This document shows, piece after piece, positions 46,747-54,636 of a stretch of DNA of 64,000 nt (its first letter is position 1; every line of letters starts with the position of its first letter). This stretch comes from Hyphomonas neptunium ATCC 15444. Lineage in GTDB: Bacteria; Pseudomonadota; Alphaproteobacteria; Caulobacterales; Hyphomonadaceae. Position numbers and translations under genes: made by a program. Below the pieces are notes generated by a model that made no database searches, was not told the DNA's origin, and was given only the letters and a program-made list of their open reading frames with translations. Location of the stretch: NCBI RefSeq assembly GCF_000013025.1, contig NC_008358.1:3410001-3474000 (forward strand). Reading direction: 5' to 3'.

Positions 46747-46878
46747 ATGAGCTACCAGGACGATCCCTACACATCCCGCTCGGACGCCGGCCGCTTCGGC
46801 CGCTGGCTCGCCTCGCGCCGTGCGGAGACGTGGATGTTCTTCGCCGCAGGCGTGCTCCTCGGCGGCCTCTTCTTCTGA
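46747..46878 (+). CDS. Small membrane protein, first psp gene
   Basis: A 43-aa protein with a hydrophilic start (MSYQDDPYTSRSDAGRFGRW) and one C-terminal membrane helix (TWMFFAAGVLLGGLFF). The ATG at 46747 lies downstream of the predicted transcription start near 46697; the longer frame starting at 46687 would begin before it. pspA follows 25 bp later. I do not recognise the family. Confidence 0.72.
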   Translation: MSYQDDPYTSRSDAGRFGRWLASRRAETWMFFAAGVLLGGLFF

Positions 46879-46903
46879 TCTCCAGTAACGAAAGGATTTA
46901 CCC

Positions 46904-47584
46904 ATGGGTCTCTTCTCCCGTCTCGGTGACATCATCAACTCCAACCTCAATGCGATGCTGGATGGCGCCGAAAACCCCGAAAAAATTGCCCGCCTGATCA
47001 TCCAGGAAATGGAAGACACGCTGGTGGAAGTGCGCACTGCCGCTGCCCGCGCGATGGCCGACAAGAAGGAAATGGAGCGCGAAATCGCTCACTTCACGTC
47101 CACCCGCGATGACTGGGCCGCCAAGGCCGAGCTGGCCATCGACAAGGGCCGGGAAGACCTCGCCCGCGGCGCCCTGATCGCCAAGCAGAAATGCGATACG
47201 GAAATCGAGCGCCGCCACACGGCGATGAAGATCGCCGAGGAAGCCTTCGAGCGCCGCCAGGAAGACCTGACGAAACTCCAGGCCAAGCTCGACGAAGCCA
47301 AGGCCAAGCACCGCGCCCTCGTGATGCGCCGGGAAGCCGCCGAGCAGCGTATCCGCATGCGCACCCAGATGTATGACGGCCGCGCCGATGAGGCGATTGC
47401 CCGCTACGCCAACCTGGAACGCAAGGTCGATGAGATGGAAGCCTATGCCGACACCATCCGGGGCCGCGAGCCGAGCCTGGAGCAGGAGTTCGCCGAGCTG
47501 GAGCAGAACGAGTCGATCGAGAAGGAACTCGCCGCTCTGAAAGCCCGCAAAGGCAAGGCACCGGCCAAGAAGTCGGAGGGCTGA
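46904..47584 (+). CDS. pspA: Phage shock protein A
   Basis: A 226-aa peripheral membrane protein of the PspA/IM30 family. The typical start GLFSRLGDIINSNLNAMLDGAENPEK is an amphipathic helix that senses membrane stress. The rest is a long coiled coil (KCDTEIERRHTAMKIAEEAFERRQ). It is expected to bind PspF and keep the operon off until stress. Length matches the family. Confidence 0.97.
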   Translation: MGLFSRLGDIINSNLNAMLDGAENPEKIARLIIQEMEDTLVEVRTAAARAMADKKEMEREIAHFTSTRDDWAAKAELAIDKGREDLARGALIAKQKCDTEIERRHTAMKIAEEAFERRQEDLTKLQAKLDEAKAKHRALVMRREAAEQRIRMRTQMYDGRADEAIARYANLERKVDEMEAYADTIRGREPSLEQEFAELEQNESIEKELAALKARKGKAPAKKSEG

Positions 47585-47587
47585 TAG

Positions 47588-47695
47588 ATGGTTTTTTCGC
47601 TGATCTGCCTTTTCGGCTTTCTGACGCTGATCTGCACACCTGGGCTCATCGCCCAGATGCGTGAAGAACGGGCCGCTGCCGGAGGCGATGAGTAA
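47588..47695 (+). CDS. Very small TM protein between pspA and pspB
   Basis: A 35-aa ORF that starts 3 bp after the pspA stop and ends 2 bp before pspB. Its protein is VFSLICLFGFLTLICTPGLIAQ plus a charged tail (MREERAAAGGDE) after the initial Met: one membrane helix and a short cytosolic end. The tight packing argues that it is translated. I know no matching Psp protein; it looks like PspD-type or other small Psp accessory membrane proteins. Confidence 0.65.
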   Translation: MVFSLICLFGFLTLICTPGLIAQMREERAAAGGDE

Positions 47696-47697
47696 TC

Positions 47698-47955
47698 ATG
47701 GACGAGGCCCTCATCCCGCTGATTGCCATCATCGCCCTCTTCGTGGTGCTGCCGGGCATGGTGTTTCACTACATCACGCTCTGGCGGCGCCAGAAGACCC
47801 TGCAGCCCGACGACGAGCGGATGCTGGAAGACCTCTGGCGCTCCGCCAAGGCTATGGAGCGCCGGATCGAAACCCTCGAATCCCTGCTCGAAGCCCGCGA
47901 CGCACAGGCCCATCGCCAGCCGCCGCGCCCACACCGCACCCACCTTGACGATTAA
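47698..47955 (+). CDS. pspB: Phage shock protein B
   Basis: An 85-aa membrane protein with one helix (IPLIAIIALFVVLPGMVFHYITLW) followed by a coil with the PspB motif (DDERMLEDLWRSAKAMERRIETLESLLEA). PspB with PspC senses envelope stress and frees PspF from PspA. The C-terminus has a Pro-, Arg- and His-rich tail. Confidence 0.93.
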   Translation: MDEALIPLIAIIALFVVLPGMVFHYITLWRRQKTLQPDDERMLEDLWRSAKAMERRIETLESLLEARDAQAHRQPPRPHRTHLDD

Positions 47956-47966
47956 GGAGACAGGAA

Positions 47967-48383
47967 ATGTCCCGCCCCAACGACCCTTACGCCTCCCAGA
48001 ACCCGAAACGCTTTTACCGCTCCCGTCAGGACAAGGTCATTGCCGGCGTCTGCGGCGGCATCGCTGAAAGATTTGGCTGGGAACCCGTTCTCGTCCGCAT
48101 CCTGACGGTTCTGGCAACTCTCTTCTTCATGGGGCCGATGGCCCCCATCATCTACATCGTGATCTGGATGATCACGCCGCGCGCGCCCATCGGCTACGGC
48201 TCGATGAGCCCGGACGAAGACGCCTTCTGGCGCGGCGTGCAGGACCGCCCCCGCGCGACCTTCGGCACCATCAAGTACACCTTTATGGATCTCGACGAGC
48301 GCCTGAAGAATATCGAACGCACAGTGACTTCGGATGAATGGCGCCTTCGCCAGGAATTCCGCGACCTTGAAAAAGGCAACTAA
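47967..48383 (+). CDS. pspC: Phage shock protein C
   Basis: A 138-aa PspC-domain protein. The family motif reads VIAGVCGGIAERFGWEPVLVRI and is followed by two membrane segments (LATLFFMGPMAPIIYIVIWMIT). The C-terminal part is a coiled coil (FMDLDERLKNIERTVTSDEWRLRQEFRDLE). It starts 11 bp after pspB behind AAGGAGA. Confidence 0.93.
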   Translation: MSRPNDPYASQNPKRFYRSRQDKVIAGVCGGIAERFGWEPVLVRILTVLATLFFMGPMAPIIYIVIWMITPRAPIGYGSMSPDEDAFWRGVQDRPRATFGTIKYTFMDLDERLKNIERTVTSDEWRLRQEFRDLEKGN

Positions 48384-48430
48384 CCGGCCACTCGGCCCAA
48401 CCACACCTACTCCGTCCAAGGACCGGAACG

Positions 48431-48616
48431 ATGAAACAGGGGAATATCGTGCACAATAACTGGCTACTCGGCGGACTTGCCGTCGCCATTCTCGCCGTCA
48501 CCGTCACACTCAGCACGGTTGCCGGCAACGCATCCCTCGAACTTGCGGGCGTTTCCATGAGCCTGGAACGTCATGAAAATGGCGGGGTGCGCGTCTTTTT
48601 CGTGCAGGCGCCCTAA
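48431..48616 (+). CDS. Small single-pass protein at the end of psp operon
   Basis: A 61-aa protein with one membrane helix ([20 protein letters not shown]) and a mature part with [18 protein letters not shown]. It starts 47 bp after pspC. Its stop overlaps the convergent mnmC stop by 4 bp. No family is recognised; co-expression with psp is suggested but not certain. Confidence 0.65.
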
Positions 48617-50433
48617 AGCCTGCCGGTCTTCCTCAGACGCCGGAGGATCTGCCGTGCAGGGTCAACAGCCCTCAGGGAATTCAGATCAGCCGGCGGCGGG
48701 CCATTACAGAGCTTGGCAGCAATGATCGCAGCAGCCCAGGGCGCCCATGTAAAGCCCCGGCTGCCAAAGCCTCCCGCAACATAGACCCCCGGCAGGACGG
48801 GCGACGACGCCCGCTCCGCCTTTCCGTCCCACAGCGCCGCTATGGCACCCGCGTCCGGCGCTGCGCCGATCAGGGGCAGCCTGTCCGGCGTTGTCGCCCG
48901 CACCGAAGCGCGCGACACGGCCGCGCCGCCCTGCGCCTCCCGCACCCACCAGGGCGAAAGCGCCTCAACGCCTTCAAGATTTTCCGCGCGCGCCGCCTCA
49001 CTGACAGCGGCGCTTACGCCCTCGCCAGCCGGCTCGAAGGTGGCGCCCCAGAGGCGCTCATTTCCCAGAGCAATCGCATACGTGCCCGATGCCAGCGCCG
49101 AGGGCGGGGCCTGCACGGCGCCGGAAAGATGCTCCACCTGCCCCTGACGCCCTGCCAGCTCCAGCGCGGGCAGGAGCTGACCCATACCCATGCCGCTCGC
49201 CAGCACGATGGCATCAAATACCTCACCGTTTACGCTGCGCGCCCCAAGGTCCACATCCGGCATCGCGCCAGCGCGCACCTCAACCCCGTCCAGCAGCGAC
49301 AGAACCATCTGCCGGGGTCGGAGGATCAGGGCACGCTTGTGCAGAATGCCGCCGCCGGAAAGAGCTTCGAGGTCCTCCAGCGGAAAGGGTGGATCGGCGA
49401 GCAGCTTACCGAACCGTTTCTCTTCGGTCTCATTGCGCGGCATCTGGCGCACATCAGTCAGCTCCGCGCCGGGACGCCCCAGATAAAAGTCCCGCGCGGC
49501 CAGATAGGCATCGATCAGCAGGCGCGCTTCGGCGGTATCGCCTGCGTCCAGGCGCGGCATCATCAACGCCAGCGCATTGCCGCTCGCCCCGCGCGCAGGT
49601 TCAGGCGCGGGATCGAACACCACGGCCTCCATGCCCGCCAGTTTCAGCCCGGACGCGATTGTTGCTCCCGCTATTCCGGCCCCGAGGATCGCCACACGGC
49701 GCGGAAGCGGGATCACGGGCTCATCCGCATCCGGATAAACCGCCTCCAGTCGCTGGCGCTTGCGGCCATGGCCTTCGGCCTTGCGCACCTCAAATCCTGC
49801 CTCTGCCAGTCCCCGGCGCACATCACCGGCCACGGTAAACGTCGCCGCCCGCGCGCCGGGCGCAGACCGGGCTGCAATGAGCGGGAAAATATCGCCTGCC
49901 CACATCCCGGCATTCTTCGCCGGGCTGAACCCGTCCAGAAACCAGGCATCGGCGCGAAAGCCGCTCGCGGGCAATGTCTGCGCAATATCCCCCAGATGCA
50001 GGATCAGCTCGATCCCGTCTGCTTCAAAGGCGAGATGCCGTACGCCCCGGACCGGCCCCGGCCACCGCGCCAGCAGCTGGTCAGCCAGAGGGGAAAGTTC
50101 CGGCCAGGCCGCAAAGGCGCGCGCCGCGTCCTCCGCCCTCAGGGGATAGCCCTCAAAACTGACAAAGCTGAGCCGCGCCGCCGGATGGGGCCGGTGTTCG
50201 CGCCAAAGCTGCCACAGCGCCAGGAAATTCAGCCCCGTCCCAAAGCCGGTCTCGGCCACGGTGAACTGCGCCCGCCCGGCCCAGGCTTCAGGCAGCCCGC
50301 AGCCTTTGAAAAATACCGCCCGCGTCTCAGCCAGCCCATCCTGCGCGGAGAAATACACGTCACCAAACGCGGTGGCGAAAGGCGTACCATCCTCCCGCCA
50401 CGCAATGTCCGGATGAGTCAGCAGCCGTGTCAT
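48613..50433 (-). CDS. mnmC: tRNA mnm5s2U34 biosynthesis bifunctional protein
   Basis: A 606-aa bifunctional enzyme that finishes the mnm5s2U34 modification in tRNA. The N-terminal methyltransferase half has the SAM motif [10 protein letters not shown] (residues 61-70) and [11 protein letters not shown]. The C-terminal oxidase half has the FAD motif [14 protein letters not shown] and ends in [12 protein letters not shown], the family hallmark. The ATG at 50433 is used; the frame is open to 50838 but unrelated in sequence. Confidence 0.95.
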
Positions 50434-50577
50434 GCGCCCTGCCCTAGCCCGGCCACGCAAAAATGCAAACCGGGCCAGCAATCGGGCCAGCAACCGGATA
50501 AGGGACCAGACCGGGCATTGCGCTTTTCTGCCCCCTGCCCCACCTTCCGGATTTAAACCCCTGAAGGAGCCCCGCAG

Positions 50578-50865
50578 ATGAGCGACCTGGATGTAAAACG
50601 CGAAGACGGGCCGACCGGCGGCCGCTACCTCGTCACGATCGACGGCCACACCGCCGAGATGACCTATTCCAAAGCCGGAACCACCCGCATCATCATTGAC
50701 CATACCGGCGTGCCCGACGCGCTGCGCGGCAAGGGCGCCGGCCAGGCCATGGTCCAGCGCGCGGTGGAAGACGCCCGCGCCGCCGGCATCAAGATCATCC
50801 CCCTCTGCCCCTTCGCCAAGGCGCAGATCGAGAAACACACTGAATGGCAGGACGTTCTCGCCTGA
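50578..50865 (+). CDS. Small GNAT-type (Acetyltransf_CG) protein, copy 1
   Basis: A 95-aa protein of the small YjdJ-like acetyltransferase family: [34 protein letters not shown] and [17 protein letters not shown]. It carries the RGKGAG acetyl-CoA loop and a conserved Cys in PLCPF. AAGGAG at 50563-50568 supports the ATG. It sits two genes before a second, diverged member of the same family. Confidence 0.85.
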
Positions 50866-50890
50866 TCATGGCATCGCAGGAGGCAGATGG

Positions 50891-51139
50891 ATGGGCATAC
50901 TTCTGAGAATACTGGGCGTCATCTGGATACTCGCCGGCCTGCTCGCTACGGTCGTGGCCGTCTTCGGGGCCATGGCAGAAAGCGCCGCCGACACCAGCAG
51001 CGCCGTTTACGCCATCGGCGCCTTCATCGGCGCGGGCCTCGTGCTCACGCCGGTGTGGCTGACTGGTATTGCCTTCTTCCTCCTGCCCGGCTGGGTCCGT
51101 AAACAGCTGGCAACCAGACAGACGGACATTTTCGCATGA
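50891..51139 (+). CDS. Small membrane protein between two GNAT genes
   Basis: An 82-aa protein with two membrane helices (LLRILGVIWILAGLLATVVAVFGAM and AIGAFIGAGLVLTPVWLTGIAFFLL). AGGAGG occurs 10-15 bp before the ATG. Its stop overlaps the start of the next gene by 4 bp (ATGA), so the three genes are a tight operon. The family is not recognised. Confidence 0.8.
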   Translation: MGILLRILGVIWILAGLLATVVAVFGAMAESAADTSSAVYAIGAFIGAGLVLTPVWLTGIAFFLLPGWVRKQLATRQTDIFA

Positions 51140-51414
51140 GCCACACCATCACTCACGATACCGCGCGCCAGCGCTACAGCCTGATCGTCGACGGTGTCGA
51201 GGGCTACCTCACCTATGAGCGCCGCCAGCCGGGTGTGCGCCACATCACCCACACGATTGTGCCCGACGCCATCGGCGGGCGCGGGCTCGGCAAACGCCTC
51301 GTTGACGCGATCCTTAACGACATCAAGGCCGACGGCGAAAAGGTCACCTCATCCTGCTGGTATGCCAGCGGCGTGATCGACAAGACGCCCGAATGGGCGG
51401 CGCTGAAAGCCTGA
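51136..51414 (+). CDS. Small GNAT-type (Acetyltransf_CG) protein, copy 2
   Basis: A 92-aa protein related to that at 50578: AR.RYSLIVDGVEGYLTYE, HTIVPDAIGGRGLGKRLVDAIL and SSCWYASGVIDKTPEW. The acetyl-CoA loop is GGRGLG. It is co-translated with the membrane protein upstream. Its substrate is not known. Confidence 0.85.
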   Translation: MSHTITHDTARQRYSLIVDGVEGYLTYERRQPGVRHITHTIVPDAIGGRGLGKRLVDAILNDIKADGEKVTSSCWYASGVIDKTPEWAALKA

Positions 51415-51418
51415 TGGC

Positions 51419-51868
51419 ATGACCCGCCCCTTCTGGCAGTCCAAGACCCTGGAAGAGATGACCCCCGAAGAGTGGGAAAGCCTCTGCGATGGCTGTGGCA
51501 AATGCTGCGTCGTGAAGCTCGAAGACGAAGACACCGGGGCGCTGGCCTATACCCGCCTCCACTGCAAGCTGCTGGACGGCGCCACCTGCCAGTGCTCGGA
51601 CTATGCAAACCGGCGCCAGCATGTGCCCGACTGTGTGCAGCTCACCCCCGTCATCGTCGAGCAGGTCGATTGGCTGCCCCGCACCTGCGCCTATCGCCTG
51701 ATCGATGAAGGCAAACCCCTCCCCCAATGGCACCACCTTGTCTGCGGTGACCGCGAGCGCATCCACGAACTCGGCCACTCCGTCCGCGGACAGACCGTCT
51801 CGGAAGAAACCGTGTTCGAGGAAGACGAAATCCAATGGGTCATCGACTGGGAAGGCACTGAACCATAA
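51419..51868 (+). CDS. ycgN: YcgN family cysteine-cluster protein
   Basis: A 149-aa protein of the UPF0260/YcgN family. It has the cysteine cluster CDGCGKCCVVKLED, then CKLL, CQCSDY and CVQL and the HHLVCGD segment, so a metal site is likely. The family role is unknown. It starts 4 bp after the GNAT gene. Its stop codon lies inside the first ArsR operator. Confidence 0.92.
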   Translation: MTRPFWQSKTLEEMTPEEWESLCDGCGKCCVVKLEDEDTGALAYTRLHCKLLDGATCQCSDYANRRQHVPDCVQLTPVIVEQVDWLPRTCAYRLIDEGKPLPQWHHLVCGDRERIHELGHSVRGQTVSEETVFEEDEIQWVIDWEGTEP

Positions 51869-51915
51869 CCATCCGGTTATGGGTTGTTGACACATCCATA
51901 ACCCGCCAGTTATGT
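51863..51915 (+). promoter_or_regulatory. ArsR operon promoter with two identical operators
   Basis: A promoter with TTGACA (51887-51892), a 17-bp spacer and TTATGT (51910-51915) is flanked by two copies of CATAAC-N6-GTTATG, at 51864-51881 and 51897-51914. The second covers the spacer and -10 box, so binding there would block RNA polymerase. The copies are 33 bp apart, about three helical turns. Transcription should start at about 51922, so the arsR mRNA may be leaderless. Confidence 0.75.
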
Positions 51916-51922
51916 TTCCGCC

Positions 51923-52246
51923 ATGACATCTGCACATGGCGACCTCTTCCGCGCATTGGCTGACCCGACCCGCCGGGCAATCTTCGAACAGCTGTGCCGG
52001 AACGGCGAACAGTCCGTTCACGTGCTGACGGCCGATGCAGGCATTTCCCAGCCGGCCGTCTCCAAACACCTCGCCGTACTCAGGCGCGCCGGCCTTGTGG
52101 GCCACCGACAGGACGGCCGCCAGACCCATTACAGCGCGCTGCCCCGCGCGCTGACGCCGCTCTCTGACTGGACCGCGGAAATGACCGGCTTCTGGGAGGG
52201 CCGGATCGACGCGCTCGAAACCCTCTTGAACAGGATGGATCAATGA
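51923..52246 (+). CDS. ArsR-family transcriptional repressor
   Basis: A 107-aa winged-helix repressor. The recognition part is ALADPTRRAIFEQL and AGISQPAVSKHLAVLRRAGLVGHRQDGRQTHY. It has no cysteine pair of the metal-sensing type, and this subgroup generally regulates SRPBCC/AHSA1-linked operons rather than arsenic genes. It is the first gene of a five-gene operon and very likely binds the two CATAAC-N6-GTTATG sites upstream. Confidence 0.9.
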   Translation: MTSAHGDLFRALADPTRRAIFEQLCRNGEQSVHVLTADAGISQPAVSKHLAVLRRAGLVGHRQDGRQTHYSALPRALTPLSDWTAEMTGFWEGRIDALETLLNRMDQ

Positions 52247-52461
52247 ACTGGAACAAATGGGTCCGTCAGGGCCACCGCTGGGTGTCGATCGCCTTCACGC
52301 TTGTATCGGCCGCCATATTCCTCGCGCTTGGCCTGGGCAACCAGCCGGCAGAATGGGTTTACATGCTCCCTCTCCTGCCGCTGCTCCTGCTGGTCCTCAC
52401 CGGCCTCTACCTGTTCGCGCTGCCTTATCTTTCGCGCAGGCGCCCCCTGGAAAAGACGTGA
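52243..52461 (+). CDS. Small two-helix membrane protein in ArsR operon
   Basis: A 72-aa protein with two membrane helices (WVSIAFTLVSAAIFLALGL and MLPLLPLLLLVLTGLYLFAL) and a positive end. It overlaps arsR by 4 bp (ATGA). Similar small membrane proteins accompany ArsR-SRPBCC operons in related bacteria; the role is unknown. Confidence 0.8.
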   Translation: MNWNKWVRQGHRWVSIAFTLVSAAIFLALGLGNQPAEWVYMLPLLPLLLLVLTGLYLFALPYLSRRRPLEKT

Positions 52462-52467
52462 TCTCCC

Positions 52468-52893
52468 ATGCCCGGAAAATCCTCCAAAGCTTCTGAGCCC
52501 GTTCTCCTCTCCGGCGGCAATCCGCAGATTGCCAAGGGATACGGCAACGAACCTGTGCAGGCCTACATCGCCGCAATGCCCGGCTGGAAGAAAGATGTCG
52601 GCATACGGCTCGACGCCCTCATCGAGGCGGCCATTCCAGGCGTTCAGAAGGCCGTCAAATGGAACACCCCCTTTTACGGCGTTGAACAGGGCGTCTGGTT
52701 CCTGAGCTTTCACTGCTTCACCAGATACATCAAGGTTACCTTCTTTCGCGGCACGTCTCTCGATCCCGTCCCGCCCGGCACCTCCAAACAGGCCGGTGTG
52801 CGCTACCTGGATATTCATGAAGGCCAGCTCGATGAAGATCAGTTCACAGAATGGGTGAGACAGGCCAGCGCCCTGCCGGGAGAAAAGCTTTGA
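52468..52893 (+). CDS. DUF1801 family protein, copy 1
   Basis: A 141-aa protein with the DUF1801 core: VQAYIAAMPGWKKDVGIRLDALI, KAVKWNTPFYG and YIKVTFFRGTSL. The family (YdhG/YjdF-like) folds as an alpha-beta unit and has no known reaction. It is followed by a second member that starts with TTG overlapping this stop. Confidence 0.88.
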   Translation: MPGKSSKASEPVLLSGGNPQIAKGYGNEPVQAYIAAMPGWKKDVGIRLDALIEAAIPGVQKAVKWNTPFYGVEQGVWFLSFHCFTRYIKVTFFRGTSLDPVPPGTSKQAGVRYLDIHEGQLDEDQFTEWVRQASALPGEKL

Positions 52894-53291
52894 CCGCCCC
52901 CAAGAAAGACAAGGCAGAACTATCTGCCGCTGAACTTATCGACACCCGGATCCGGGAACTGGGTGACTGGCGCGCAGAGACGCTGTCGCATATCCGCGCC
53001 CTGATTCATGAAGCTGTGCCCGATGTGGAAGAGACATGGAAATGGCGCGGTGTTCCCGTTTGGGAAAAGCACGGCATTCTCTGCACCGGAGAAACGTACA
53101 AGGACAAAGTGAAGCTGACCTTTGCCAAAGGCGCAACGCTCGAAGATCCCACCCGCCTCTTCAATGCCAGCCTCGATGGCAATATGCGCCGCGCGATCGA
53201 CCTCATGGCAGGTGACAGTCTCAACGCTGCCGCGTTCAAGACGCTTATCCGCGCTGCGGCATCCCTCAACACGGGAAAAAAGAAAAAATGA
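52890..53291 (+). CDS. DUF1801 family protein, copy 2
   Basis: A 133-aa DUF1801 protein: ELGDWRAETLSHIRALIHEAVPDVEETWKW and KVKLTFAKGATL. The start is TTG at 52890, which overlaps the previous stop (TTGA) and follows GGAGAA. The TTG is inferred because no ATG lies at the right place. It ends in a lysine run and overlaps the SRPBCC gene by 4 bp. Confidence 0.85.
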   Translation: MTAPKKDKAELSAAELIDTRIRELGDWRAETLSHIRALIHEAVPDVEETWKWRGVPVWEKHGILCTGETYKDKVKLTFAKGATLEDPTRLFNASLDGNMRRAIDLMAGDSLNAAAFKTLIRAAASLNTGKKKK

Positions 53292-53686
53292 CCGATACGC
53301 TTTCCATCACGCTCGAACGGGAACTCTCCCATCCGCCGGAAAAGGTCTGGCGCGCACTGACCCAGCCGCACCTGATCGAGGAATGGCTGATGAAGACAGA
53401 CTTCCAGTCCCGGATCGGCCACAGCTTCAGCTTCCGTGCCGATTGGGGGGCGGTCGACTGCGAGCTACTTGCCCTCGAGGAAGCGCGCACGCTTTCCTAT
53501 AGCTGGGGCGATGGTGAACTCGATACGGTCGTCACCTGGACCCTCACGCCCCTACCGGCCGGAACCCTCCTGCGCATGGAGCAGACGGGCTTCCGCAAGA
53601 ACCAGCCGCGCTATTTCGGCGGCGCGCAGGCGGGCTGGCCGCGCTTCCTTTCAGCCCTTGAAGACCTCCTCTCGCGCGAAGCCTAA
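53288..53686 (+). CDS. SRPBCC (AHSA1-like) domain protein
   Basis: A 132-aa START-like protein with the AHSA1 pattern: LERELSHPPEKVWRALTQPHLIEEWL at the start, FRADWGAVDCELL in the middle and LRMEQTGF near the end. It forms a hydrophobic cavity that may bind a lipid-like or aromatic ligand. It is the last gene of the ArsR operon, and in such operons it is regularly the partner of the repressor. Confidence 0.92.
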   Translation: MTDTLSITLERELSHPPEKVWRALTQPHLIEEWLMKTDFQSRIGHSFSFRADWGAVDCELLALEEARTLSYSWGDGELDTVVTWTLTPLPAGTLLRMEQTGFRKNQPRYFGGAQAGWPRFLSALEDLLSREA

Positions 53687-53730
53687 CGCCCCTTCAGCCC
53701 TCCTTAACGGGCCCGTGGCAGGCTGGCGCG

Positions 53731-54630
53731 ATGGATGTCCTGCCCGCCTTTCTTGATTATCTCACCCGTGAGCGTCGCATGGCGACCAAGACGGTTGAGG
53801 CCTATGGCAGCGACCTCTCTTTCTTCCTCGCCTTTCTGCGCGTGCATATGGGCGCGGAGCCGTCGCCCGCCCTGCTGGCAGACGTACGCGCCCGCGACAT
53901 CCGCGCCTATCTCGCCGAGCGCCGGCGTGAGGGGCTGTCGGATGCAACCGTCGCCCGCATCCTCTCTTCCATCAAGGCGCTCTATCGCTGGCTCGACCGT
54001 GCCCACGGCGTCGGCAATGCCGAAGTCGGCTACCTGCAAGGCCCCCGGCGCCCGCAGCGCCTGCCCCGCCCGGTGTCCATCGACGCTGCCAAAGACCTGA
54101 TCTCGGAAGCCGAAAACGAGCCCGATCAGGAACCGTGGATCGGCGCGCGGGACGCGGCCGTGCTGTCCCTGCTCTATGGCGGCGGACTACGTATTTCCGA
54201 AGCGCTCAGCCTGACAGGCGCTGACGTGCCCGCGCCCGAGCGCCTGCGCATCAAAGGCAAAGGCGGCAAGGTGCGCATCGTGCCGCTGATCCCGGCGGTG
54301 CGCGACGCCATTCATGTGTATGCGGATATCTGTCCCTGGGCGCTGACACGGGACAAGCCCCTCTTCCGGGGCGCCAAGGGCGGAGCTCTCAATCCGCGCC
54401 TCATCCAGGGGCTCATGCAGCGAATGCGCGCCTATCTCGGCCTGCCGGACACCGCCACGCCCCACGCCCTGCGCCATGCCTTCGCCACCCATCTTCTGGC
54501 AAATGGCGCAGACCTGCGCGCCATTCAGACCCTGCTCGGCCACGCTTCGCTTTCGACCACGCAGGTCTATACCGGCATTGACTCCTCGCGCCTGCGCGAA
54601 GTCCACGCCGCCGCCCATCCGCGCGCCTGA
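53731..54630 (+). CDS. xerC: Tyrosine recombinase
   Basis: A 299-aa site-specific recombinase of the XerC/XerD type. Arg154 in GLRISEAL, Lys180 in KGGK, His245 and Arg248 in HALRHAF, His271 in LLGHASLSTT and the nucleophile Tyr280 (QVYTGI) are all present. It resolves chromosome dimers at dif with XerD. Length and gene context (hemW, rdgB) suit the chromosomal XerC. It is not linked to phage genes here. Confidence 0.92.
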   Translation: MDVLPAFLDYLTRERRMATKTVEAYGSDLSFFLAFLRVHMGAEPSPALLADVRARDIRAYLAERRREGLSDATVARILSSIKALYRWLDRAHGVGNAEVGYLQGPRRPQRLPRPVSIDAAKDLISEAENEPDQEPWIGARDAAVLSLLYGGGLRISEALSLTGADVPAPERLRIKGKGGKVRIVPLIPAVRDAIHVYADICPWALTRDKPLFRGAKGGALNPRLIQGLMQRMRAYLGLPDTATPHALRHAFATHLLANGADLRAIQTLLGHASLSTTQVYTGIDSSRLREVHAAAHPRA

Positions 54631-54636
54631 GGCAGC

